Positions 35,300 through 48,022 of a DNA stretch of 64,000 bases are shown here, one piece after another. The position numbers and the translations under genes are program-made. Source of the stretch: Chamaecyparis obtusa. Lineage: Eukaryota; Streptophyta; Pinopsida; Cupressales; Cupressaceae. The notes beneath the pieces were generated by a model. The model ran no database searches, was not told the origin of the DNA, and was given only the letters and a program-made list of their open reading frames with translations. The number at the start of each line of letters is the position of its first letter. Position 1 is the stretch's first letter. The stretch covers positions 186,001 to 250,000 of the forward strand of contig BSBK01001870.1 of assembly GCA_027943335.1 (NCBI GenBank). The letters run 5' to 3'.

Positions 35300-37175
35300 A
35301 ATTATTGAAAATCTCCAAAATCTCAATTGTTGAATGCTACTCTTCAAAATCTCCTGGTTTATGCTCTAAGTCTTTTCAAAATTCCTTTGAAGTATATTGA
35401 CCTTATTGAAAAAATTCAAAAAAAAATTCTTTGGACCGGCGTGGAAGAGAAGAAGAGATTGAGCTTGGTGGCCTGGGAGAAGCTATGTAGGCCAAAGACG
35501 CTGGGGGGCCTGGGCATCAGAAATATCTCTAATACCAATAAGGCTCTTTTAGCTAAACAATGTTGGAGGATATTTGAAGATGAAAAAGAATGGAATTCAA
35601 TAATCAAAAGTAAATACCATCTCACTTCTTTAGAAGGCACCCTCAATTCTTTTAATGATATCTAGGGATCATTTATTTGGAACAGTATAAGTAAGGGTAG
35701 GAACCTTATTAGTAAAGGGGCTAGATGGAAGCTGAGAAATGGCAAGAAAATCCTTTTCTGGGATGATAAATGGATCTTGGACAAACCCCTCAAAGAGATT
35801 GAGGAGTGGAACACTGTGATTCAGGAATGCAAAGATTCTATTGGGGTTCTTGTGAGTGACTACTGGATTAATGAAGAATGGATTGATTTGAGTTTGAGGG
35901 ACATCAGACTAATAGAGGTGAATAAATAGCTGAACAACTAGTTTATTAGAGAAAATGAGTGTGACGAATTGATCTAAGGGCCTACTATCTCAGAAAAATT
36001 CTCTATTTCTTTTTCTTCGGCCCTTCTCATCCCCTCTGGAGATCAGCCTTTTTGTGCTCAGGTATGGAATAAAGATCTTATCCCTAAAATTAACATGTTT
36101 TTTTGGCTTCTTGTACAGAATAAAATCCTCACAATGGATAACCTTATGAAAAGAGGCTTCCAAATGCCTAATAGATGTATCATGTGTTGTGAGGATGATG
36201 AGTCGTGTAACCACTTGATTATACACTACCCCTTTACTAGAGAAGTTTGGGACTCCATAATTATTTCTCTCAATTTGAAGTGGATTAAACCTCAAAATAT
36301 CCAGGACTTTTTCCAGCAATGGCAGAGCCCTTTTTATGATAAAAATGCTCAGAATCTCTGGAAACTTGTCTTTCCTCATTTTACATGGAAAATTTGGAAG
36401 GAGAGGAACAACAGAATTTTCAGAGATTAAAAAACTACCCCCTTTTGGTAGCTAACTCTATTACTAGAAGTATAATGGAGAACTATAGAAGTAGTGGTAG
36501 AAAAGATTGCAACTCTTGGAATCTGAGCTCTAAAAAGGACATCTCCATTTCTTGGGAGAATTTGAAGACCATAAATGACCCAAATCCTAGAGACAATGTT
36601 ATGTGGTCCACTCCTCCTTGGGGTTGGTCAAAATAGAACTTTGATGGATCTGCTAGAGGAAACCCTGGAAGAGCTGGAGGGGGAGGCCTCATAAGAGACT
36701 GGGCTGGAAATTGCCTTGGTGCTATAGCGGTTCTATTGGGGACTCAAACTAACCACATGGCGAAGGTCGAGGTGGTGCTTTATGTGGTTAATTTGGCCAA
36801 AGATGTGGGCTTCTTGAAACTTTGGCTTGAGGGTGACTCCCTCAACATCGTCAACTGTATTAAAGGGAATGCAAAGTGCTCCTAGACTATAACCCATATA
36901 ATAAACAAAATCAAAATGTTACTCATCACCTTTGAAGAGTGCCACATCACCCATATTTACCATGAAGGTAATAAGCTAGCGGATAGGCTGGCTAACGAAG
37001 GTACCCAAAGTGATGTCATAAAATCATGGAGAGGGGAAGGAAATCTAAACTCTGAGATCATAAGTCTAATCACTTATGATAAAATTAATCACAATGAAGG
37101 GAATGTCACTTAATATTTTGATGACAAGGATGAAACAATTTTTAAGGAAGGTTGCATGTAATGTGAAGTGTGGGA
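35300..37175 (+). mobile_element. LINE-2: 5'-truncated non-LTR retrotransposon with RNase H
   Basis: Plus-strand 3' half of a plant LINE ORF2. RT C-terminal region: VYALSLFKIPLKYIDLIEKI, then ILWTGVEEKKRLSLVAWEKL and GGLGIRNI, a standard LINE block. zf-RVT region near 36080-36240: FWLLVQNKIL then C-x2-C...H, with the last Cys position read as Tyr. RNase H at 36640-36990: NFDGSARGNPG, a Glu in AKVEVV, EGDSLNIV and LADRLANEG, so all four acidic positions are encoded. The frame changes once (about 36400-36430) and about eight stops occur. The RT catalytic core is missing 5' of 35300, as expected for 5' truncation. No clean poly(A) before 37202. Confidence 0.85.
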
Positions 37176-37201
37176 TAATTATTCTAGTACTAATGATATA
37201 C

Positions 37202-38274
37202 TGTAATGCCCAGAAATCCACTGGGCATTACACAGCTTACTTTCTTCAAAAATAATTTCTAATGTTCAGATTTTATTTTTAAGAGAATAACAATACTACA
37301 TTCATTTTATTTATTTTTTTACTGAAACAGGAAATAAATTCCATAGTTTTGTACTTTACACTAAATCTAATTTTTCAAACTAATATTCCACTTAAACAGA
37401 ACAAAGCTTTGCTTTATATGTGTATTCATGATTTAAATATGAACATCATATTCATAGGTTACTTTCTTTCATTTCTGCTTTACATTGAATATAATATTAA
37501 CAAATACATGTATGTAATTCAAGCTTATCCTAGATATCTTTGTATGGTTTTATCATATATGTTAAACATAATGCCTGGATATGAAACCTATTGTCAGATA
37601 GGAGATTATAGAAAGAGTGATAGATATAAATTTAACACTGTAGATTTTAGAAATAGTGACCAGAAATAAATTTTCTTTTAATAAATCAATACAAGAAATG
37701 TACACAGAATTTGCAGGAAAGGAAATCTGGTAAAGGCCCCTAATAGATTAATGTCATATACTTTGCAGAAAATAGAATAAATAATGAAACCTCTAGCATT
37801 TTATCAGGCATTATCTTTTTCATGTAATGTTTTCTTATCTTTTTGAAAACTTTCCCTTGCAGAAGAATCTAATCAATAGATAAATTACATCCACTCCTAT
37901 TTTCTCAATTTATAGCAACAATACAATTCCTTGTTTTATATCTAATCAACTTAGCTATACAATAGAGAATTGAATATAGATTAAAACTAATTGTTGCAGA
38001 GACTAATTGCATTTACAATGACTAAACAGTGAACAAATATATCCAGTCCAACTTCAAACTCACATATATATTACAATTTATTTGGACATGATAGACAAAA
38101 GTAAAAAGCATAATTCTCTCATCCAATTACATTTATAACCAGTCTCTTAGGAGTCTCAAGTTGAACTTTATCCTTCACACTTTGAAACTGTCCCTTCAAG
38201 CCAAGAACTACACCTGCAACACAAGACTCTTTCACATGGCTATGGAGGCTCACCTCCTAGCCTAGGCCATTACA
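37202..38274. repeat. LTR-like block, TGTAATG...CATTACA (1073 bp)
   Basis: Begins TGTAATGCCC and ends GGCCATTACA, so the termini are an inverted repeat, and tggccacccctgagcttgg follows directly, in the place of a primer-binding site. The first 31 bp are a perfect hairpin (12-bp arms 37202-37213 and 37221-37232). Flanking 5-mers (tatac and tggcc) do not match, so it is not a simple solo LTR, and no partner LTR was found. Orientation unresolved. Confidence 0.4.
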
Positions 38275-40799
38275 TGGCCACCCCTGAGCTTGGGGAAACA
38301 AGAATAGGATAGCATACACTCAAGCAACAAAAAACATAAACATTTAACATAAATTAGGAACACAAATTTTCACAATAAACTCCCTTCCCAAACTTACACA
38401 AAGGATTCTTACATAGAATTTATATAATGGGTGAAGGTGGAATCTTCCTAATAGAGTCACCAATCTTATAATAAACAACATATGCAACATGAAATACTAG
38501 CCTTCACAAGGCCCTTCCAACCCAAATAGCTCAAATCCCTAAGCAACAACAAACCCTTATGGCCCCCAATCACCCTTATGACCCCCAAACAACATAAGAT
38601 GGTTATCATGGCTGCCCATACAACCATGCACTCATACAAAAGAAAATCCCAACTTAGGCCCTTCACCCTAAGTTCTCCTCTAATCCTCCCAAGGATGAGG
38701 AGTGAACTTGGACACCCATAACATGAACAATTACAAGAAAATAGCAAGATTGCAAACAAAAGCTCAAAATGAAAACAACAATAAAAAGGTTTACACATAG
38801 AAAAATAGATTACAATTTTTCACATAACACATTATTTTCAAGAATGTTCAAATAAACAACAAGATTAGAAGGCCACCAACCTCCTTCAAAGACAAGGCTG
38901 AATTGAGAGTTGAAGATGAGCTTCCCTTATCACCAAGCATGCTATTCTCAAATCTACTAGGCAAAGACTCTCAAGATCTCCTCTTACTTCCTCTCCCAAC
39001 TAGCATAAAACAATAATGAACTAGTGTCAAATGTTTCTAAGTCTTTCTCCCTAAAAACATTCTTCTCTCCACACCCTTCCCAAAACTATTAGGTTTCTAG
39101 ATCTAAAACAAAATGACACTTGCCCCTCTCTAAGGTTTTGGGATGAATTTCCACATATGAAAAAAAAGAGATAACTTAGGGAACATTTCCATTTTCGTGC
39201 ATATCAAAATTGGCACAATTGGAGAGACATATAAGTGGCCTAGGAAGAAGAAAATAGAATAATTGAGCCCCCCAACCCAATTCCTAACCTTGGGGTACTA
39301 AAATTCAACCTAAACCTCATCCTAGGACTCCACAAAACCTCTCAAAATACCCAATTAATAATGCATCCGAAAATGGAGTTTTGTTTTCAACAATTCTTGG
39401 TCCTCTAAACCACCTACCAAGCTTGGGAATGCTCAAGGTTAACTAAGGAGAAGATGGGGTCCAAAATCCACTCAACATGCCACTACATCACTAAGGTGTC
39501 AAGTGACACATCACAATAATACACATCACAAACACATGTGGCATGCCTTGTGTGCAAAGACATTTAAACATTTTCACAAAGATAAAAATTTACTTACAAA
39601 CATATATATCAAACATTATCAACCATATACACACAGTCATCACATTTACGAAAGAAAACATGATATGATGAGGTCATACTCTTCTAGAGTCAACCTTGGC
39701 TTTTGACTAATTGCACTTTGATCCTATCTTGTTTCCTCGACTTATAACCATGGCCATGTCCCTGCATGCTCAAACTCGATGTCAGTACATTATCAAATCT
39801 TGCATCAATAATCATTTCAAAAATAAAGTAGTAACATCTAAACTAGAAAAATACATATATATCTACATCATAAAACATTACATATTCCGCATAAGCAAGT
39901 AATCCTAAACTTATCATAGAACCATGATTCCATCAATGATCATAAAACTGAAAGATAACATAACAATTATAGATTCCATATATCATAGATAATCATGATA
40001 TCAAAATGAGCATATATAAAGAGTACGACTACTATGATCATCATAAAAATCTATAACAGACAACTCATAAAGTCCAAATGATAGCATATATAAACCAAAA
40101 TAGATCAAATGTCTATGCTCAAGGTATCATCCTGATAAATCAAATGTCAAAATGAAGTCAAACTAGGATGGGTCAGGATAGGACCTCACATCAATCAACA
40201 TTAACCTTAACTTTTCTATCACACGAGGTACATTCTTTTAGTCTCTATAATCCTTCATCATAATTTTAATCATCAATTTAATCATTAATTTCAAATGAGC
40301 AATGTAAATTGAATCAGGAGAACATGATCTCATTAACTCAAATGTCACAAAAATCATTCCAGATCTATATAAATCATGATGTAATTTTAGCCAATTTACA
40401 TAAGCATTAATTTTGTCAATTCGAAATCATTTATATGGCATAAAATCAAGTAACTAGATCATCAAGAAATTCTCATAATAATATCCTGAAAATTCATCAA
40501 TATATTCTATCACCTAACCTTTAACCTTCATGTAATTTCACATCGCAACAATAATTCAAATAGTGATTAATCATTTTCCTAAACGACTCATCAACCTATT
40601 TGTACCCAAATTGTAACATCTTAGTATTCATCTAAATCATTATCTTAATGTCAGTTATAATGTATCATAAGGTCAACAATCAACATCTTGTATAAGGAAA
40701 GCATCTGACAAATATTTAGTCCCATCACCTACTGTAATCAAATTCCTGTCAAAAGATAAAATCATATTAATTCATTAAAAACCTTAGGACAATTACTAG
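38275..40799. other. Unassigned, no gene seen
   Basis: 2.5 kb of moderately AT-rich DNA. If 37202-38274 is a left LTR, this would be leader and internal sequence, but I see no gag or pol motif on either strand. Confidence 0.4.
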
Positions 40800-42623
40800 G
40801 TCTATCAAACTGATAATGCAAAAGGCTTTGATGGGTCTAGGGTGAGGCCTCACATATACGGAGCTTGGGTTACTTCAAGTAATCACGATAACATAAGAAA
40901 GCATTGCAGTAAGAAGAAGATTAGTTGTAAGGAGCCGAGAAAGGATAGTAGTAGAAAACACAAAATGGGAGGTGGTCTGAGAAGAGAGGAGCTGACTGAT
41001 TGGGATAAATGGAGGCATGATAGGAAAGTCTGGAAGAAGTTGAGAAAGGGAGGGGTCTCTTAGTACATCAAGAAGCTCCACGGCTATGACAAACAGGTGA
41101 CTTCCCTGTTCGTTGATGGCTGGGTTAGAAGTAAAGTTAATTTATGGGGTAAATCTTTCCCCCTTACTCTTACCCTTATGGCTGAGATTACAGGCTTACC
41201 CCTGGAGGGAACTCATTTCCATAGAGGCAACCATAGGCTTGGTACTGAAGCTTTTAATTTGTTTCCTAAAACTGCTAATGAAAAGGCCCTCATGACAAAA
41301 GGGAAGGGAGATTATGTAGATATTACTAAAATTAAGGATTTCTGGGCTAAAATGTTGAAGGTTATGATTGAGTATTTCACGCTTGATAGGCGCTATTCCA
41401 AAATCTACAACCTTCATTTCATCTTGGCTAACCATTTTAGGCATAACAAGAGGATTTCCTTCCCGTATTTTCTTTTGAGCTCCCTAAGTAGTAGCATCAC
41501 TGAGCACAAGAAGAAGCAGAATAACCTGGTGTTGCATGAGGGGTTGATCCTCCTTATTTCTGACTATGCCAGACATTTTATCTTAGACCTAATTCCTAAA
41601 AGGGCCAAAAGAAAAAATTCAAAGACTATTGAGGGGGATAGAAAGGCTGATTCCAGCAAAAAGAGGAAGAAAAACAAGCGAAAAATCTCTAACTGTAGTG
41701 AACAAGAAGGAAAAAAGAGGAAGAAAAATAAAGAAAAAAGCCCCGATAGCAACGAAGAAGAAACTAAGGAAAAAAACCCTATTTCTCTGGAAATAGGAAA
41801 TGCTGAGGATGAAAATGTGGAGGTGGATTCTAGAAGTGAGGAAAAAGAGGACAGGAATAATGATAACACCGAGCAGGAAGAGGATAGGGTTGTCATAATA
41901 GAGGATGAGAAGAAGGAAGATGAAGAAGGGAAAGATGGGGACTACCATGATGATGAAAAAGAAGAGGAAGGAGCTGAGGAGGAGGAAGAAGAGGCCCAGG
42001 TCTCCCCTACCGAGGTTGATAAGAATGACACCCACTTGGATAATGAGGAAAGATTGGACTTGGCTAGTAAAGAGGATGGAGAAACACAAAAGGAGGATTC
42101 TTTGGGCCACCTGGAGGGGTGGGATGAAGAGGAAATTGAAACTAGTCAGAAATCCCCTGTCATAGATGAAAAAGAGGAGGAACAAAAAGAAACAGATGCC
42201 AGTATTGATCATAATGCCATTGAGGAGGAAAAAATTCAAAAGGAGGATACCATCACTCCCCTGGTGGATGCTATGAATCTGGACAAGGCTAACAATGATG
42301 AAGGTTGGAGTATTCCTCAGGACTGGATCAATCAAGAGATGCAAGAGATAAACCTTCACCTTCATACTCTGGAGAAAACTATGGAAACCCTGAACACGAA
42401 GCTGGAGAAGCTGGAGAACAAGATTCTGGATAAGGTTAACAATAAAAATTGGAAGGAGGAGATAACTACCGAAATCAACAAAATCATTGACAAAAAGGTT
42501 AAAGAAATTAAGGTCAAAGTTAGCAACAATGGGAAAATGATTAACAAAGTCCCGAGCCATAGCAATGAAGGACTCAATGTGGCTATCATCAACCTAAACA
42601 TGCTTCACAACTACCTGGAGTAA
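40800..42623 (+). CDS. Unnamed repeat-associated ORF: globular N-terminus, charged middle, coiled-coil C-terminus
   Basis: One frame is open from 40800 to 42623 except for a TAG at 41061, leaving 520 uninterrupted codons from 41064. It continues in frame past the 42621 TAA to about 42788 with one more stop. Residues numbered from 41064: 10-185 look globular (TSLFVDGWVRSKVNLWGKSF, IEYFTLDRRY, HFRHNKRISFPYFLLSSL); 190-400 are Lys-rich then strongly Glu/Asp-rich low complexity; 410-500 form a likely coiled coil (LHTLEKTMETLNTKLEKLEN). No in-frame ATG precedes LMAEITG near 41180, so the original start is probably upstream, near 40830. The 3' flank (42800-43030) ends gggttcaattcaaaacc then A/T-rich, like a plant LINE tail. 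It may be a LINE ORF1 or a separate repeat family. I do not recognise a named domain. Confidence 0.5.
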
Positions 42624-43049
42624 AACCAGCTGGAAAACATGATCATAACTATTGATGATGATGCTGGGAATGTAGTTCCAGGCACTAGAACCAAAGGGTG
42701 TACTTAGAGGAAGATCCCTGAGAAGCCAAAGGAGCTGAAGGACCTGAAAAAAGTAATCCAGAAGATGGAGGAGCTGAAGATGAAGGGGGACAAAATGATA
42801 AGCAATTAGTTTTGTCCTATTCGTTGCTGGATGCTTCTGGTAGTGTTGCTAGGTTTGTTTTTATTTTCTTTTGTTGTTGTTTCTAGTGTTGTTTAGGGTG
42901 TTGCTCTGTTCTTTCCTGCAAGCATCTCATTTTGGAAAACTTTCATGCTTTATCTTTTTGCTATGATGTAAATGGTTTCGGGTTCAATTCAAAACCTATT
43001 TTTACCTTATTCAAAAACAATACTAATTATTTCTCTAAATGGATTTTTA

Positions 43050-44616
43050 TCTGTACAATAGGAAATGGAAGTAATGTAAAGAGGCAGGTCACTTCTCCTT
43101 TCTAAGATTGCACATTCAGAAGGAAGATGTCCCAATAGGCTAGGAAGGTCTTGAGTGCTAAATGGGTCAATAATCCTTTGTTGAAATATGTAGAATTGAA
43201 ATGGGAAATAATAATGAGATAAGAAGTGTAGATTAAGAAAGATCTATATGCAATCGGAATCAAAATAGGAAATATGTTGTTTCAAATCTAAACATTAGAC
43301 AAACAAAATCCTAAAAATATATGTAAATACAGATTTGGGACCTCAAGACTATACCCTAATTCTTTGTTAAATTTGAGTTGAATCTGGAGGGTATAGAATG
43401 CCAAATTCATTCTGTATCCAAGGAAAGATTGTTAAATTCATTATGTTCCCTAGGTTTTAGCCTCAAACTTTCAAGATTTCACCAACAGTTCTCATTCTCT
43501 CTAGATTTCTTTCGACAGCTTCGAAACATGTTCCTGTACACAAAAAAATGTGGAAGAAGTTTCGAAAGAGGGGTTTTCCTTAGTCAAACCCATGTATATG
43601 AATCAACCTTGAAATGAAATAAAGGAAAGCATGTTATCATGTAGCAGAGGCTAGATCTAGAAAATGAAGTATATCATACCTTGGCAAAACAAATTCTTAT
43701 TTGAATGTGATCAAATATGTTGATGTAATAGCTTTAACTTAGCACAAAGAAAAGGAAATCATGAAAGATAAAACCTCATGGAATGAAAGTTGTAGTTTAC
43801 CACAAATTTTGATTGAGGAGAAGAGAGAGAAGACTTGAATGGATGTGGATGAATGTGAATCTCCTTCCTTGATTGAAAAACTCATTTTCTTTTCCTCAAA
43901 TGGGGAAATAAGCTAGAACTATGAAAGAAAACACCTTGAATGCTTGAAAATAATGAAACCTAGATGGGTCTTAAACTTCCTTCCTTCCACTTCATATCTT
44001 GAATGCTTGATTTCTGTAATACTTTGAAAATAATGGATGCATTTGATAATGGATCATGGGTGTCAAAATAAGGAGAGATAGGGTGTTTTTATACATTTCA
44101 CAACATTTTGGGGGTTAAAACTCAAACAAGCCAACCGGGGGACCAGATTTCCCACCAAAACCCTAGCATAGATCTCTGGATCAAATTTGAGCCTAAACAT
44201 GCAAGGAAAGAATGCCAAAACTATTTTGTCCCAAGGTACAAAATGAAAACATTGTTCTATACCTAGGAAACTATTCCTAAATTTGGGTTAGGTGCTCAGA
44301 AAATAGGGTGGGTGTAGGATCTTTAGGTACAGCTCATTCCAAGGTCAAGACAAGTCATGAAGGCCACAAATAGGGATATAGAGCCTAGGTGATGAAATGA
44401 ATTATCTAATTGGAGGAAAAATATAAGAGCACACTTAGAAATAGGGGCTAACCTTGATTTTTCACAATATTGAAAAGATAGAGGACCCATATTTGAATTT
44501 AGGTATCAATTAAGTGTCATATGAGGTCCTACTATATAAAACACACTAACATGTACAGAAAATAATCCTTAAATGGGTACACAAATTAGGTGCTTACAAT
44601 TTATGCAAGTAAATTT
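43050..44616 (-). repeat. Relic LTR of gypsy-3, related in layout to gypsy-1 LTR
   Basis: Similarity to gypsy-1 LTRs is clearest around 43560-43620 (gggttttccttagtcaaacc then gaatcaaccttgaaatgaaat, compare 13530-13590). A TATA box (TGTATAAAAACACC on the minus strand, about 44080-44093) lies at the expected relative place. The polypurine tract follows at 46132 once the inserted solo LTR is removed. Borders are uncertain: start perhaps tgtacaatagg near 43053, end perhaps ttaca near 44600. Confidence 0.5.
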
Positions 44617-46129
44617 TGTTAGATAACTGAGAGGGGGGGTGAATTAATTAAGTCCATTTATCCTACAATCCCACATACTCCATGATGTATAAAACAAATC
44701 TTTCAAATAATTTAAACAACTCGGTAAAACTTTTACTGTGCCTTTTTGTTCATCTATCAAATACCAGTAAATTAACTAGTGTATATACTGATCAATCCAG
44801 TTATAGTAATGTGTAAAGTAAAATATAAATTCATCACATCCATACACATATAACACTTTAATTTTTAACATGGAAACCTTGTTAGGGGAAAAAACCACCT
44901 GGAACCAGTAACCCAAAATAATTTCACTCTTCTAAAGTGAGCTCAGTTAAGAACCAACCCTGTTAAAGGTTACAATAACACACTGTAAGGTGTGACCTTG
45001 TTAGAGGGTTTATCACTAACAATTCTTCGTGACCAAACATTCACTATGGGGTCAACAAGAAAAAAATCAACATTCATTGAATGTCATATTGAAATAAAAA
45101 TATTGTTAAGTCTCACTCGATTAAGAGATTTATCTATAGAAATGGTTAAAATGCAACACTAATGATCTGATTCAAATACAAATTTCTTTGGAGATTTTCA
45201 GATCTATGCTAAGCTCAAAATACCTTTGGCCAATATACTCAATTCAATTCCTTTGTATCCTCCAACTCTGTTATGCTCGGTTAATTCATTTCTTTAATGC
45301 TCAGTGTTGTCTGCAGAATTGATCAATTTTGTCTTCAACCTATTTTTCCATCTTTGCATGAATGCAATATTCTCACATGCATTCCATAATTCAATATGAA
45401 TCTCTTGTCTCCTTTTACAGACATAATAAACCATTTTATTTCCAGCCATAGATTTTGCCTCTTAATCTTCACCGTTGATTTTTTCGCTTTAACCTTCATC
45501 GGTGTTTGTGTCATAGACATTTCATTTTCCATCATCTAATCATCCTTGAATTTAATCATCCATTTGATCATCATAACTAACTTTATCTTTAACCTCATAA
45601 TCATCCATAATTGTCCAGCTTGTCATCTTTAGTCGACAGTCATATGTTCCATTTATTTCTTTCACTCGGTCAATACCCTGATGTGTTGGTGACTTCTAAC
45701 TTAATTAACATTGTACTCTGTATACACTATACTTTCTCAGTGTATACTAGGTTCTTCATTTACCAACCACAAAAACTAGTTCATTCTAGATATTCAACCC
45801 ATAACAGAATTATGTAATACAATCAAATCACTAACATAATGTAAAAGACTCATCAATAAGTTACCCAATGAATACCATATCCATATCTATCTCATACATC
45901 TCATCTTCATGTTAATATCTCATTCCTTCATCATTATTTCCTTCTTCAGATGTTTGTAACTATCATGATAAGTACAATCAAAACTAGTTGACATCAATGA
46001 CAATTTAATAATTGATTTAATGTGTTGCATATACCTTAGTAGCTTGGTGATCATCAATCATTGTCTTTTGAAGTATCCAATCAGCTATCAAACTCTACCT
46101 TAAGATATTCAATCAGTTGTAGTCCATCA
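44617..46129 (-). repeat. Solo copia LTR (1513 bp), same family as copia-3 LTR
   Basis: Begins TGATGGACTACAACTGAT at 46129 and ends TATCTAACA at 44617 on the minus strand. Both ends and the box ataactgagagg(g)n-tgaatta (44622-44645) match the copia-3 LTR at 48023 and 61639. No gag or pol is attached. Flanking 5-mers are aattt and ggttt, an imperfect duplication. It sits between the gypsy-3 LTR and its polypurine tract. Confidence 0.7.
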
Positions 46130-46131
46130 GG

Positions 46132-47005
46132 TTTAGCCCCCACTTTAGCGGGAGTATGATACAAACTCATGTTGATGATAAAGGAAGATGAGAGAAAAGA
46201 GGGGAATGGGGGAGAGAAAGAGAAATGATCATGGGAAAACTAAAATGAGATAATAAATCACTAAGTTCAAGGATACAAGACCTCAAATAAAGGATCTCAT
46301 CTTAGACATCGATGTGCAAAGGTAGGAAAACAAAACAAAACAAAACAAAGGAAAAAAAAAAAGACAAAGGGCACAAAATACAAAGAGAATTTAGTACTAA
46401 AAATAAAAACTCCAAATCAACTAGTTGAAGAGACCTCGATTGAAAATGTCTCAACCACTAATATCATGTTTGGAAAGCTATTGCAAGAGTATAAATCACC
46501 ACATAAAAAGGGAAAGAGAATCACCAAAGATGAGACAAAACTTCATGATCTAGCCCAAATTTAGGCTAGTACATTTAGCCCCCACTTTAGCAGGAGTATG
46601 AGACAAACTCATGTTGATGATAAAGGAAAATGAGAGAAGAGAGAGGAATGGGGGAGAGAAAGAGAGATGATTGTGGGTGAACTAAAAAGAGATAATAAAT
46701 CACTAAGTTCAAGGATGCAAGCCCTCCAAAAAAGTATCTCATCTCAGACATCCATGTGCAAAGGTGGGAAAACAAAACTAACTAAAAAAGGGAAAAATAA
46801 AGACAAAAGGCACAAAACACAAAGAGGGGTTAGTACTAAAAATAAAAACTCTAAATCAACTAGCAAAAGAGACCTCGATTGAAAATGTCTTAACCACTAA
46901 TATCAAGTTTAGAAAGCTATTGCAAGATCATAAATTAACACAAATAAAGGGAAAGAGCATCACCAAAGATGATACAAAACTCCATGATCTAACCCACTAG
47001 CATAG
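46132..47005 (-). repeat. Gypsy-3: tandem duplication (442-bp period) containing the polypurine tract
   Basis: Unit 1 begins tttagcccccactttagc at 46132, unit 2 at 46574. They align throughout (gagtatga-acaaactcatgttgatgataaagg, then gagacctcgattgaaaatgt) with about one difference every ten bases. The minus-strand purine tract AAAGTGGGGGCTAAA is thus present twice. Sequence resembles the 3' non-coding region of gypsy-1. Confidence 0.8.
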
Positions 47006-48022
47006 CTATGAGATCATGGAAAGAAGAAAGAGAGAGAGACCATAAATATAATAGGCTATCAAGTTGTGTTCTATTAGGTGATCCATGGAAGAAGAAGAGG
47101 AGAATAGTAGAAATCCTATAAAGTTATTTTATACTAGTCCCACTTATCCCAAAGAGAAGGGGGAAGGAGAATTGGTGGTCTAGAAATTTGTATCATGCTA
47201 GCCAATTTTACCTTGAAAATTTTGAGCACAGTGGTGGCTTTAAAAAAAAACTTTACGCTCAAGGGTGGCTTTGAGATTTTTAACTTAGGGACAACTTAAA
47301 ATAAATTTTTGCATAGGGGTGGCTTAGTGGCTTAGGAGATCATTCTTACATAAATAATTGTCTCTGTATGGATCCATAAAAATGATCAGTCCCAAGGAAA
47401 GAATTATCTCCACAGGGATCAAAAACACGATCATCTATAAGGAAATAAGTGTTCCTTAAGGATTATTAAATAAAAAAATTGCATAATATACAAGAGAGGT
47501 TATATCTATGGCCCCCTCCTTATGATGATGACATAGGGTTATGTGGAAATCATAAGGAAAGAGAGAAGAAGGATACCTACTTCCAACAATAAGAATATAT
47601 CCATAAAACAATGGTATATACTTGTTTCCATAGAAATAAGTAAAAACTCTTATTAGCCAAGGGAATAGATAATCGTGAAAGGATATCTGCATGTAGGAAT
47701 AGACCCTCAAATGGAAGAGATCCTAGCTACAAGGCATCTACCTTCAAGAGGAGTTATTGAACAAATTTAACATCTTCAACATCAAGAGGGGAAGAGAACA
47801 AGAATGCACCCTATTAGCCCCCTATTGCTAGATGAAAAAGGAGATTCTTGATTTAGTATGACACGCTTTAAGCCCCAAAGTAAGGAGATTTTTTTAGGAT
47901 GAACATTCTCTTACAAACAAGGAAGAGGTGGTGATAAAGGATCAACACCTCTTGCATAAGAGATAATCCTAAATAAAAATGAATCAATTTATTACAAGAA
48001 AATAATATCAGATGATAAACAA
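47006..48022 (-). other. Gypsy-3 internal 3' non-coding DNA
   Basis: Continues the A/G-rich non-coding style of the preceding repeat with no gene. It is interrupted at 48023 by copia-3; the rest of gypsy-3 would lie beyond copia-3, outside the window. Confidence 0.45.

Noticed and set aside
34630..35310. Three overlapping short plus-strand frames before LINE-2, considered as RT N-terminus
   Set aside because: No RT motif A or FADD-like box; similarity begins only near 35300.
37202..38274. Solo LTR with target-site duplication
   Set aside because: Flanking 5-mers tatac and tggcc do not match. A tatac occurs after tcaca at about 40852 but the sequence before it is unlike the LTR.
41564..42560. 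Long Phe/Leu/Ser-rich minus-strand frames
   Set aside because: Mirror of the Lys/Glu-rich plus-strand frame; hydrophobic composition is the complement of AAR/GAR codons.
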